The notes: generated by a model not told the origin, from the letters alone. Positions 46,946 to 57,270 are shown, counted from the first letter of the stretch. The stretch is DNA of 64,000 nt from Rhyacophila brunnea (GCA_022495005.1 JAGYXB010001600.1:496001-560000), one strand, 5' to 3'. A program made the numbers and translations.

Positions 46946-47752
46946 ATGGAAAACACCACGATGGAAGTGAATGAAACCAAAAAAACGAAGAAGAAAAGAA
47001 ACGATGATGAAGAGGAAGTGGTTGGAGAAAAAGAAGAAGAATGGCAGACGGTGACCTCTGGAAAAAAACCCAGAAGAGACTCTGGGGTCACTCCAAAGGG
47101 AAACCAAAACTTCGTCATGATAGCGACGGGAAGTAAAATTCCATTAAAATTGAAAATAGCGCAGATGCTGCATAAGGCAGGAGTAAAAGTACAGAAAATT
47201 TACAATAAAAATTTAAAGACGTACATCCAAGTAGAAGACGAAAAAGAAGCAGATAAAGTGAAACAAGCTGGAGATCTCAAAGATCTCGGTTTTGTGACCA
47301 AAGAGAATGACTCCTGCTCTTATGGAGTAATAAGAAAAGTCGATATTGATATGGACCTCCAAGAACTGCAAATGGAAATCAAAAGTGATGCAAAAGTAAT
47401 CAACCTTAAGAGGTTGACAAGAAAAGGTGATACAGGAGAGCTGACAAAGACCTCGTCAGTCAGTATTAAATTTGGGGAGAAAATATTGCCGAGAACAATT
47501 TACATATATGGAGTCTCTTTTGTTGTAGAACCGTATGTATTCAGGGTTATGCAATGCTACAAATGCTGGCGATATGGGCATATCGCGAACAATTGCGGAC
47601 GTACAGTAGAAACGTGCCCTAAGTGTGGTGAAAACCACAAAACCTGCGAAAAAAATGAGGAAATTACGTGCATCAATTGCAAAGGTAACCACGCGGCAAA
47701 CAGCCAAAAATGCCCAAAGTGGCAAGAGGAAAGAATTGCAAAGAAGCAATGA
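46946..47752 (+). CDS. Retrotransposon ORF1, gag-like nucleic-acid-binding protein
   Basis: 268 codons from the first ATG in the frame, which is also open upstream to 46838 without an ATG. Residues 1-50 are highly charged (KKTKKKRNDDEEEVVGEKEE). The middle (about 60-200) resembles the RRM/PRE_C2HC-type region of Jockey/I ORF1, with GVIRKVDIDMDLQEL and IYIYGVSFVVEPYVFRVMQC. Three zinc knuckles follow: residues 204-217 (CX2CX4HX4C), 224-234 (CX2CX3HX2C) and 242-256 (CX2CX3HX6C). The protein would coat the element RNA and assist target-primed reverse transcription. The frame stops at 47750-47752, but the expected C-terminal part continues in another frame, so ORF1 is probably frameshifted. Confidence 0.9.
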   Translation: MENTTMEVNETKKTKKKRNDDEEEVVGEKEEEWQTVTSGKKPRRDSGVTPKGNQNFVMIATGSKIPLKLKIAQMLHKAGVKVQKIYNKNLKTYIQVEDEKEADKVKQAGDLKDLGFVTKENDSCSYGVIRKVDIDMDLQELQMEIKSDAKVINLKRLTRKGDTGELTKTSSVSIKFGEKILPRTIYIYGVSFVVEPYVFRVMQCYKCWRYGHIANNCGRTVETCPKCGENHKTCEKNEEITCINCKGNHAANSQKCPKWQEERIAKKQ

Positions 47753-48150
47753 AAAAAATGAACATACCTTTCAAGGAAGCAAAAAAAAATATGTTAAATA
47801 ATAGCTATGCTGACATATTAAAACAAAAAAAAATCGTAGGAAGAGATGAAAGCGAAACAATTCAAAAAACTAAGGAAAACAAAAAGAAAGAAGAAGCGGT
47901 GGTAGAAGCTTCAGGCTCAACAATAATATCTACAGGTAGTAGCGTAAAGCCTACAAAAAATAAGAAAAATTCAAAGGGGAAGACAGAGGTTAACGCGATG
48001 GGAGAAATTATGAAAGTCTTGCTGAAAGGGGGAGACTGGCAGCAGATCATTAAACAACTAATAATTAAAGCAGTGGACTGGGTATGCAAACAATTCAAAG
48101 AAGGACACTTAAAGGAAATTCTAGGGGAGGTTCTGGAGCAAAATGGATAA
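47753..48150 (+). pseudogene. ORF1 C-terminal part, out of frame
   Basis: Directly after the ORF1 stop, the frame shifted by one base reads AMKKMNIPFKEAKKNMLNNS and YADIL, the usual 'sFkeAk...sYA.iL' motif following the zinc knuckles in I/Jockey ORF1 proteins. It then runs through a lysine-rich linker to a hydrophobic end (IIKQLIIKAVDWVCKQF) and a TAA at 48148-48150. A single lost base in the A-rich run near 47730-47757 would explain the break. If translation restarted at ATG 47710 a 146-residue product could be made, but nothing supports that. Confidence 0.75.
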
Positions 48151-48457
48151 TAAAAACAAATTAGGATTTTACAATGGAATGCCAGAAGTATGAAGCAAAA
48201 AAAGGATGAAATAGAACTCTACTTAATAAGACAAAAAATTTCAATAGCATTAATCTCAGAGACTTGGCTGAGGTCTGAATTAGACTATCTGAAATTCAAT
48301 GATTACACGATGTATCGAAAATACAGAAGGAATGGATACGGAGGAGAGCGATTCTGGTGCATAAAACACTGGCGTCTAAAGAAGAAAGAAAGAAAGACGG
48401 AAGAGCTAGACAAAATAATTATAAAGCCATTTAACAGAATAGGAGTGAGGACCTGAT
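48143..48457 (+). pseudogene. ORF2 start (AP endonuclease N-terminus), truncated
   Basis: The ATG at 48143 overlaps the ORF1 stop (atggataa) but is followed by a one-base frame change. The main frame, open from 48154 to the TGA at 48455-48457, reads ILQWNARSMKQKKDEIELYL, then ALISETWLRSE and YRRNGYGG. These are the first motifs of the AP-like endonuclease of non-LTR elements (the N of QWNAR and the E of SETWL are catalytic in the family). After GYGG the sequence no longer matches, which marks the internal deletion at about 48350. The rest of the endonuclease and the reverse transcriptase are missing. Confidence 0.85.
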
Positions 48458-48566
48458 CGAAGGATCCCCTTCTAGAAGAGAAGAGGCGATATGACAGCGA
48501 GTCGCAGTCAAAGCCTCGGTAAAATCACAAAAAAAAAAAAAAAAGGGTATTTTTGTCATTAAAATA

Positions 48567-49043
48567 CAGAGCGTTGGAGCGGAGCTCGGAGCAGGAGCAT
48601 GGAGCACTGGAACGATAAGATTTTAACCGGAGCAGGAGCGGAGCCGGAGTACCGAAAATTCGTAGTGCTCCACTGCTCCGGATGTTTTTTTTATTATAAA
48701 ATTTTCGTCCTAGAATCCAATGAAAATAGTATATTTCGACACTTTGCAACATAGGAATTATTTGAAACAACAAAACAAACAATGCCGAGTGATAAATAAC
48801 CTCACTTTTTTGAGAGAAGAGGCAAATAATGAGAGACGATTTGCTGTCGTTAATTTTGATTAATAGAATTAATAATGAAAATGACGATTATTTTAAAACT
48901 ACTTATTTTTTTATTTTTTCAACATTTTTATACATACAATACTTATTAAAACTTTTTACCCGGAGCGGAGCCGGAGCAAGTATTAGGTCCCGGCGCGGAG
49001 CTGGAGCGAAGTAACTCAAAAAAGGGTCTGCTCCAACGCTCTG
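48567..49043. mobile_element. hAT-5, non-autonomous hAT-like element
   Basis: Terminal inverted repeats cagagcgttggagc / gctccaacgctctg (14 bp, identical). Flanks are ttaaaata (48559-48566) and ttaaaatg (49044-49051), an 8-bp TSD with one difference. Subterminal DNA on both sides is packed with GGAGCGGAGC/CCGGAGC words, and the centre is AT-rich without an ORF. It begins only 12 bp after the TSD of the retrotransposon. Confidence 0.9.
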
Positions 49044-49051
49044 TTAAAATG

Positions 49052-50265
49052 TAGTTTAAATTGAATTTATGAAATTCTTAAAAGAAAACGTAAAACATGT
49101 GTTGTTTTTATTGCTATATTATGTAAATAGCACAAAATTTCAGGATTATTGGAAGACACAGCAATAATCACAACTTTTGACAGCTCGATTTTTTTACTTG
49201 TCCGTTGGTCAGTAAGAAAGCATAGACAAATCTGACGATTTATTGTCCTTGGACTTTTGGCTCACCAATGGAGCGCCTGCAAGAGGTAAAATTACAGTAA
49301 CGGGAGTGTTAAGTACGATATATAATTTGGGAATACCTACATCAGAAACATACTTACGTATATCGATTCGACCTTTGATATTATGACTATACCAAAACTC
49401 GCTAAAGGAAAATTGCATTTTTAAAACAATGTAACTTATGACATCGTTGTTTTGCATTTATTAAAAAGTGATAAGATTTACAAAACTACCTACTGGTGAG
49501 TTCCATATGAGTAATATGATGATTTTTAGCAATACCTACTTCAAAAGGTAAGTCACCATTCCATAGATTATTAATCAAATGTTTTTTTACTCCAACTTAC
49601 TCATATCCTGGAAGTGGAAAGAGAATGAAAGATAGATAAACCTTCGATAAAATGGATAAAAAAAACATTAGTTGAAAAATTTTATTTGAATTTTTTGCAG
49701 ATCACGGGTTTCAAATGCTTGACTCACATGTCATAAGATAAATAAGTTCTATACACTATCAACAATTTATATACAATATCATAGAAAAAAAATAATTATA
49801 ACCCTACAAAGATAAAATGGAATGTAATTAACGGCTAAAATAAGAAAAATGTACCTAATTCACTTTATAAAATTTCTAGAAAAATATCTTTTCGGGCACA
49901 TGCTCTGACGATTATGATACCGAATCAAATATAAACCTTAAACATGTTAACTAATATCTACGCTATGTATTTAAGTGCTGCAACAAAATGCTTCTTAATA
50001 AACAGGTACATACGTTTTGTATTTATTCATATTCAGTATTAAACTTAAAATAATTAGATTGTTAATAAGTACCTAATCTAACATAACTAGTTAGACAATG
50101 TCCCACTGAGACGACGAAACCGGTGTAGTTTAATATTTAATAATAGTGGAATTAATAAGGACTATAAGATTGCGTTTTATTAAAATTATTAAAACAATGC
50201 ATTTCTATCATGGACTATTGATAGTTTAAACCACAAAAGAAAAAAACATTCATAATAAATTACAA
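49052..50265. other. No gene seen
   Basis: AT-rich. An 82-codon open stretch at 49209-49457 (minus) has no recognisable motif. Confidence 0.45.
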
Positions 50266-50427
50266 TGGGTTGTATTGACAGATTTGTTTTTTTACGAAAA
50301 ATGGATGCTAGTCACTTGCTTAAAACTCTTTGAAAAACAATATTATGTCAATTTGCCAAACCCAGAACTCGAACCCGAGACCCACGACATTATAAACCAA
50401 CACGTTATCGCCCGGCCAATCTGGTAA
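50266..50427 (-). mobile_element. SINE-B copy 8, tail truncated
   Basis: Reverse orientation. The head (…cgggcgataacgtgttggtt…) is diverged, box B is ggttcgagttc, the body is partial, and the 3' tail is missing beyond about 50266. An old copy. Confidence 0.65.
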
Positions 50428-51950
50428 TATGTATCCATTACAATATATTCATTAGAAAAATTATATAGAAAAAAAAAGAATGCTATATTCTTCAACAGTT
50501 TCACCTACAGTCCTACATGTACATTAACCATATTTAAAACCAAATATATCATTAATATAAAATGATAATAATAAGTTTTTGAAAGGATCAACATAACATT
50601 AAATTATACATATACTTGAGATTTTTATAGATCAAACGCCATTGTAAAATGTATATTTCGTGATATCACATAAGTACCTAATTATCTATGTTTGTGACCT
50701 ATAAAATATAAGAGAGTCGACACAAGGTTGCATTTACAACAAGCAACAAACTCTGGGTCTTTTTGAAACTGGTCTTCGAAAAAGCATTTCTACACTAAAC
50801 AAAGCTTCAATTTATTGTCTTTGACTTCGTGGAGTATGGAGAATGTCGGCGATTTCTGTGGAACATTTTAATCGCATCTGACAGATGAAACTACATGTCG
50901 CTCGGAATCGTTTTCACTCTTGAAAGAGCGCTGAAAAGAATCGCTTGCAGCGCCACCTGTGAATTGAGTTTCCTTTCAAACGTGGCGCGAAAACTGCCGC
51001 CCTGACTGTTGTATTTAGAAAAAAGGAACTTGCTACATTTTACTCATACTTCTACGTATGCCTCTTACCGGTAGTACGTGAAATAACATCGTAGAAATTG
51101 TGACAAGGGCGTCTCGTGGTAGTATTAATTAAAAACTAAATAATTAATTATTAGGGTACTAAAAACTAAATATTACTTGGGCGTGTGAATGAATATGTTA
51201 TGTTTATGACGACTTAACAACATGAGTGAAAACTTTAATATGGTTCTCAACATAATGAAGGCTATTTTAACATAGGTACCTACCCTTTTTTAGAAGGAGT
51301 GGTTGTCAATCATTTGCTCAACATATTTGATTATTAGTCTGGATCAAATACACATTTAAAGAAAACCATTAAATATTAGCCATACGTCAAATTAACATTC
51401 AAAATTATTTGGTTTTTATACATTTAGTGAGATTTACAAATTATAAATTCAAGACGCTCACATCGTGACATTGGGAGAGAAGTAAGAAATATATAACGGT
51501 TTAATATCTATAAAAACAGCGTAATCAGAATATTAAATAGAAAAAAATCATTAAAAAAAGTACACGGAAATATATAGAATGAGTTCACACTCACGTAAAT
51601 GGAATATAATAATATCCAAAGCGATTTATCGAAATCTAGCAATACAGAGTATGTTATAGGGAACATTATTGAAGCAATTAATCAAAAAGTCGACATGGTC
51701 GATTTGGTTGTTGAATCGCTGCATGTAATAGCTACCTACCCATGTAAGATTGACCATTTGTCACAACGATCAGCGTGAGTAATCGAATATGTGAGTTTGA
51801 CTGTAATTAGGGCATCCGTAAGTTGTCTTATTTACCCATAGGTACAGTTCTCTCATTTTAAAAGTAGGCGCATATTCTTTGTGTATGTTTATTTTGCGGC
51901 GTGTGTATTCCTTCTGTAAGCTACGTCAAACAGTAACTAATTAATTGCTA
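50428..51950. other. No gene seen
   Basis: Mostly AT-rich. A GC-richer patch at 50860-51010 contains gcgccacctgt and tggcgcgaaaactgccgcc and could be regulatory. A near-repeat of aaaactaaataatt/aaaactaaatatta lies at 51130-51175. Confidence 0.4.
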
Positions 51951-51951
51951 G

Positions 51952-52631
51952 CAGTGACGAACGATGGAGGTAGACTGTGGAGATACGACATAAATAGTGC
52001 ACACTAAACTTTGTTAGTCATACTTTACCAATTGTTTTCATTGATTTCAGATGGTGTTAGTTAGTTTTTAAAATTAAAACATAATAGTAGGTAGAGGTAG
52101 GCGGAGGAGATCCGGCAAAAATAATGCGCACTAAACTTTACACTTATTGGTTTTCATTGAACTAAGAATATAAATTGCAACTTAGCCAAACCATAAGTGA
52201 TAAATGTTTTTTTTTATCTAATATCTATTATGGTATGGATTAGGTAGGGTTTAATTAAATTTTAAAAACAAACCACTGCCATCTGCAATTTGTATTCTTA
52301 TTAACCATGTCCGATCCTAATAAGATCATACGGGCCTCCACATAGTGGATGTTTGTATTAGGTAACAGATTTCTGTTTCTACGATAAATGGATGTTAGCC
52401 ACTTGCAAAACAGGTCCATACTCTGACTCACACACAAATTGAAAAACAATGTGTGTATTTTCCAGACGCATGATTCGAACCTGGGACCCATGACGTTATA
52501 GGCATACACTTAAGCCGTGCGGCCAACGTGGGTGTATTCTTAGTTCAATAAAAATAGATAAGACGTATGACTGACAAAGTTTAGTGTGCACTATTTATAT
52601 CAGATCTCCACAGCCACTTCCTTCGTCACTA
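51952..52631. mobile_element. Foldback element C3 (interrupted by a SINE-B)
   Basis: The left end cagtgacgaacgatggaggt begins an arm made of two tandem C units (51952-52200). The right arm is 52222-52300 plus 52543-52631, ending cttcgtcacta. A SINE-B sits in the right arm with a 10-bp TSD. The arms would pair over roughly 200-250 bp. The terminal bases have mutated from the family form cagtggcg. Confidence 0.8.
52301..52532 (-). mobile_element. SINE-B copy 9, nested in C3, with TSD
   Basis: Complete minus-strand copy. The head ends at 52532, box B is ggttcgaatca, and the tail gatcctaataagatc lies near 52312. It is flanked by a perfect 10-bp duplication tgtattctta (52291-52300 and 52533-52542). 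Other C elements (for example 55213-55230) show the uninterrupted version ttgtagtcttagttcaat, which proves the insertion. Confidence 0.93.
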
Positions 52632-52639
52632 ATTATTGA

Positions 52640-53400
52640 TAGTACCTATTAGTTTTGATTATTACTTATTATCGCAGTTATCGTAGTAGAGTAGAGACGC
52701 CACTGTAAAGTCGTAGAGGTGTCGGGCAATGCAATTTTGTCTTGCCGCTGAAAGACAAACTCAATGTGAACGAGATTGAGCGTAAAAAGAAGCAACTGAC
52801 AAACTGACTGACTGAATCATACAAATGCATCTACGGCGTAGGCAAGTAAACAGCTACTCCTCTACATCATGTTCCATTAAATTAGTTTTTTTAGTTTAAG
52901 TAAGTTTATTACCCTCGATAGTCGCAGATAGCAGGCTTGTGTATAGAATTAATGGATGTACTGATTTGTTCAAAATATGCAAATTATCATAACCATATAG
53001 GTAAAATGATTAATTTGATATATTATAGGTATAAATGGTTTTTACTCCTATATATTGGTGGACAAATATTGATTCATTGGTCATTGGACTGCAGTCAATT
53101 TTATTATATTATAATATTTTGATGAAATTGGTCTTAGGTATGTTTATAATATAAATGCGGAAAATGAACTAAAAATTCAAAAATAAGCTACCTAATGTAA
53201 TCAGTATTTCTTTCAATATGAGTGTTTGCTTGTATGCTATTAATATGACGAAGAGGAATGTATTCTTATCTTCGGTAAATGTTGGACTTAGTCTGATGAC
53301 GTCATAAGGAAAGGCTCGATACTAAACAATTATTTAACGATTATCTTAATATAAAATTATATTGTAATCGCCACAAATAGTGCAAAATGATGTAGTATTA
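52640..53400. other. No gene seen
   Basis: AT-rich, unassigned. A 61-codon open stretch at 52937-53122 is hydrophobic, low-complexity and probably chance. Confidence 0.45.
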
Positions 53401-53403
53401 TTT

Positions 53404-53790
53404 ACCGTGTCCGGAAACTTGTACGTATGCAGTTCGCTGTATTACACTTCAACGTGAAATGTTGTATCGGAAATATATGACTGTATATTAAAGACCGTAT
53501 AAAATTCATGTCTAAATAAAACACGATTCTTGTCGGTTTACACTTTACAGGTTTTGAAAATGGCCGATATACATGATTATTTGTTAGGTTAGGTTAGGTT
53601 TTCATTCTTGAATTCATGAATTTTGCCAAAATCAGCTACGAAAATTGGATTAATATTCATATTGAATATAATAAAATTAGAGACCGTATAGTATACGGTC
53701 ATCTCTTTGCGATAAGAAAGCTCACGGCGAACTGTGCCACGGTGAAATGTTTTACGTACAACTTACGTGTAACCATTATTTACCCTCCAA
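53404..53790 (+). repeat. Family D copy, uninterrupted
   Basis: Runs from gtgtccggaaacttgtacgt through atcggaaatatatg, tgtctaaataaaacacg, ttcttgtcggtttac and ttaggttaggttaggtt (53584-53600) to gaccgtatagtatacggtc (a perfect palindrome) and acggtgaaatgttttacgta. At 53541-53548 it shows the intact cggtttac that is duplicated around the C4 insertion in the next copy. No ORF of note. Confidence 0.8.
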
Positions 53791-54257
53791 TGAGAGAACA
53801 AAGCGCCAATTAAAAATAGTATGAAATAATCTTAACTACAATTTGTAAAAAAAAAAACAACTAGCGCTGTACTGCGGCATATGCAAATATGAAGGATTCA
53901 AAATTTACTACACAAAAATAATACTTAAAATAAATAAACTGAAAAAACAAACTAATTAGAAAAAATCTTCAAAAATATCTAGACTCTAATTAAATCAGTG
54001 TTACTGTATCCACATAATTTATTTTGTCATAATAATCTGAATGCAGGAAAATACCACACTGTATTTTGACATCGGTTTGGTAACATCATTAATATTGCAG
54101 AATATATCACAGGAAGAACAAAGGACCTTAGATGACTGTCTGAATGTCCGCAACTAAAACCAGAAATCCTAGATATAGTATCTAGAAATTTTACACATTG
54201 TCTTGTTTTTTAATGCATATTTGCATCCGATTTTGAACATATCTAAACTAAGTAGGT

Positions 54258-54312
54258 CGAACGAATGACTAACAATCAAATACCATACGGTTAGATTCCC
54301 GGTGATGTCACA
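54258..54312 (+). repeat. Weak tRNA-like trace
   Basis: ggttagattcc is one base off box B and is followed by a short cgg; upstream there is no good box A. Recorded only as a possible SINE relic. Confidence 0.15.
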
Positions 54313-54597
54313 ATACATACATCTTTGTAATTTTAGTATAAGTGTTTCTGTGATTGTAATTCCGTTCTCAGCAGTGGTCGGAATGGACTGAAATGCACTG
54401 GAGCACAGCTCCAGTTCGTGAAATCCTCGAGACTACCGCTCCGTCTCAAATAGCGCACAGGTTCCGAAATTGTTATGACAATCGTTACATTAATTATCAT
54501 GTTTAATAAGAAACTTGGCATGTCGTATACCTACACCTATTTCTACAAACAATAATAAGATTTTGTGTTGTTTTGTTACAAAGTTTATGCGCGATCT

Positions 54598-55580
54598 TAA
54601 TCGTGTCTGGAAACTTGGACGTATGCTGTTCGCCGTAATATTGTATCGGAAATATATGGCCGTATATTAAAGACTGTACAACCTCTTTGGGTCGTATAGT
54701 ACTGACATAAAATCATGTCTAAATGAAACACGGTTCTTGTCGGTTTACAGTGGCGAAGGGTGGAGGTAGGCTGTTAAGATCCGCCATAAATAGTGCACAT
54801 TAAACTTTTTCAGACATACATATTTTTTTTCATTGAAATAAGACTACAATTCACAGAAAGTGTTGGTTAGTTTTTAAAATTAAATTAAACCCTGAGAAAC
54901 CAAGCGATATTAGATAATAGTCAAAAAATACATGTCTATCTATAAAATATCTAAAATTATGCAATTAAATCATACATAACTTTGAATATTTTATAGATAG
55001 AATAATATTTTTAATTTATTATAGTTTGGTTTAGGCAGGGCTTAATGAAATAAAAAAAATGAACCAACAATATGTGTAATATGTATTTTTAATCCAACGA
55101 AAACAAATAACTATGAATGAAAAAGTGCGCACAATTTTGTCGTATCGCCCAAATTAGGCCAAAACTATTATGGTTTCGTTTGGGCAGGGTTTAATTGATT
55201 TTCAAAAACTAACTAACACCATCTGTAAATTGTAGTCTTAGTTCAATAAAAACAAATACATATGACTAACAAAGTTTAGTGTGCACTATTTATAGCGAAT
55301 CTTAACAGCCTACCTCCACCCTTCGCCACTGCGGTTTACACTCTACAGGAAGCCAGTAGCAAACAAATTTAGAAACGAGACGATATACCTACTGGATTAT
55401 TTGTTAGGTTTTTATTCATGAATTCATGAATATTGCCAAATAAGCTATGAAAATTGAATTAATGTTCATATTGAATGTAATAAAATTCGATACCGTATAG
55501 TATAGGGTTATCTCTTTCCGATAAGAAAGCTCACGGCCTGCGTGACGGTGAAATGTTTTACGTATAATTTACATGTAACC
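54598..55580 (+). repeat. Family D copy split by foldback C4
   Basis: The left part 54598-54748 matches the uninterrupted copy up to ttcttgtcggtttac. The right part 55332-55580 resumes at cggtttacactctacagg and continues with tactggattatttgttaggt and the ctctttccgataagaaagctc and gacggtgaaatgttttacgta blocks. Here the TTAGG block is reduced to one unit. Confidence 0.82.
54749..55331. mobile_element. Foldback element C4 (hAT-like ends)
   Basis: Begins (c)agtggcgaagggtggaggta and ends with its reverse complement, cctccacccttcgccactg. The 8-bp sequence cggtttac precedes it (54741-54748) and follows it (55332-55339), and the D copy at 53404 shows the empty site. Each arm contains the C unit, and the right arm contains two. 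CAGTGGCG ends and 8-bp TSDs are hAT features, so C elements are probably non-autonomous hAT derivatives with long inverted repeats. Confidence 0.88.
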
Positions 55581-55599
55581 GATCTTAATATGATAAATG

Positions 55600-56610
55600 A
55601 GAGCTTTGTACCATTCCATAGGTATTTATTATTCCAGGATTCGCCTTTTGACATCTTCAATGTCAGTGTATATTGTATGATATTACTAATTTAACTAATT
55701 AAACGATCGGGATAATACATTATGTATAATATATAAGAACCAAGCAATGGCGTCCCACGGGGCTAGACAAACCATGTACTACTTATTTGCGGTAGGTAAA
55801 GGAAAAATATGACAGCATATTTTATAAACAATAGTTTTTTTCGCCTGCGGCGCTAAAAATCGCTTACTACCCAAATCATTAGAAGTAGTATCTATCATCT
55901 GTTTAAAAACTGTTATTGTATATTTTTTGTCCGTTTAACGTAATTAGGTAGTTAGTTATATTATAACAACAAAACTAGCACACTAATATTTTCGAAAAAT
56001 TATCGAACGCTACGGTTTATAAACTTTTCTATTCCGAGTACTGGTTTTAAGTAAGTATTATTATTAAAAATCACTTAGCGTGCTTATTATTAATTAATTC
56101 AAGTAATTTCGGTTGATTCATACATACACGGCTGCGAACAAATATTTTATATTATAATGTTATTATCTTCAGTAAAAATAATAAATTATTTTTAATCTTA
56201 AGTCCACCTTCCTGCTTCCGTCCTGTACGTTGAGATAAAAGTCGAATTTAGTAAAAATATTTTATTTTCTTCAATATTGATAAACTATTTTTTATTTAAA
56301 ATGCTACGAGTATCATGGATTGATATTACATTTATTAGAAAAAACATTTACATTAGGTATGTATTTAACGAAAAATTTCCCCATAGATAAAGTTATCTTA
56401 AAACATTCAGATAAATTCATTCGACCAAATAAATATGGTTTAAAATCGTATGAAAAATTACCAGAGAACAATGAATTAATGGGAACTGAAATACCTAACA
56501 GAAATAAGAGTAAACAAAAACTTGGGTAAATCGATAAGTGGCTAATAGGTGCCTATAATTAATATATGATTAAAAATATAGGCAGGTATACCAGTTTAAT
56601 TATACACTAT
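55600..56610. other. No gene; one possible hAT end
   Basis: At 55746 caatggcgtcccacggggct resembles a mutated hAT terminus (cagtggcgtccca...). gcctgcggcgct near 55842 recurs inverted in hAT-1 (about 42820). A 69-codon open stretch at 56320-56529 contains a short family H word (aatgggaactgaaatacc) and is not a gene. Confidence 0.4.
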
Positions 56611-56614
56611 CAAT

Positions 56615-56935
56615 CAGTGACGCAGGGTAGAGGTAGGCTGTTAAGATTCGACATATATAGTGCACACTAAACTTTGTCAGTGATACTTGTTTGTTTTCGT
56701 TGAACTAAGAATACATAAAAATATATTTTGCTGATGGTGCTGGTTAGTTTTTTTTAAATTCATTTAAATTCTGCCTAAACCAAACCATATTAGTTTACGT
56801 GTGCTATGGGCGATCCGACAAAAATATTGCACACTTTTTCAGGCTGTTTTCGTTGAATTATGAATAGGTTTAGGTGTTGTTGGTTAGTTTTTTTTTTAAT
56901 TCATTAAGCCATGCCTATAAATAAATACTAAACCG
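56615..56935 (+). mobile_element. Foldback element C6, left arm only
   Basis: Starts cagtgacgcagggtagaggt and has the first unit (tagtgcacactaaactttgt ... cctaaaccaaacc) followed by a second (gggcgatccgacaaaaatat ... gttggttag). No matching right arm follows; a SINE-B tail comes next. Confidence 0.65.
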
Positions 56936-56969
56936 TAATTGAAAAAAAATATTCTTCTATCTATAAAAT

Positions 56970-57107
56970 TGTGTGTGTCAGGGTATGGACCTAATAGGTT
57001 GAGCAAGTGGCTGACATCCATTTCTCGTAAAAAACAAAATCTGTCAATACAAACCTCTACTCTGTGCAGGCCCATATGATCCTATCAGGATCGGACATGG
57101 TCGGAAA
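56970..57107 (+). mobile_element. SINE-B copy 10, tail part only
   Basis: Lacks the tRNA-like head and begins in the body (gtgtgtcagggtatggacct). The rest is well preserved, with tttctcgtaaaaaac and the tail palindrome gatcctatcaggatc before ggacatggtcgg. 5' truncation is typical of reverse-transcribed insertions. Confidence 0.8.
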
Positions 57108-57179
57108 ACTTAAAATGTCAATTTTGTGTGTTGGACCTTGTCATATTAGGGGTGCGATGTGGTTCAAAATCAATATTTT

Positions 57180-57270
57180 TTTAATATGCACCGTTTCATC
57201 TGGTGACCCCAAGGAAAACCCTTGGCGATCCCATTTGGAGTCGCGACCCATAGGTTGGGAACCCGTAATA
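57180..57270 (-). mobile_element. hAT end fragment
   Basis: The minus strand reads gggttcccaacctatgggtc, gcgactcc, then ccttggggtcaccagatg. This resembles the 'GGTTCTCAACCTGTGGGTCGCGACCCC' end common to several hAT families (family knowledge). The other end was not found; likely a truncated copy. Confidence 0.5.

Larger units (their letters stand above)
46604..48544 (+). mobile_element. Non-LTR retrotransposon (I/Jockey type), internally deleted
   Basis: Bounded by a 12-bp TSD aagggtattttt (46592-46603 and 48543-48554; the first two A may belong to the poly(A) tail). The 5' end is complete, with an initiator-like start, a 5' UTR of about 340 bp, ORF1, the beginning of ORF2, a short 3' region and A16 (48529-48544). 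Such elements normally have an ORF2 of about 3 kb with endonuclease and reverse transcriptase; here everything after the endonuclease start is gone. It was probably mobilised in trans, or deleted after insertion. A TSD this well kept suggests a fairly recent insertion. Confidence 0.92.

Noticed and set aside
46814..47118. Open frames on the minus strand opposite the retrotransposon ORF1
   Set aside because: They are shadows of the lysine/glutamate-rich ORF1 (runs of F and S in the antisense frame).
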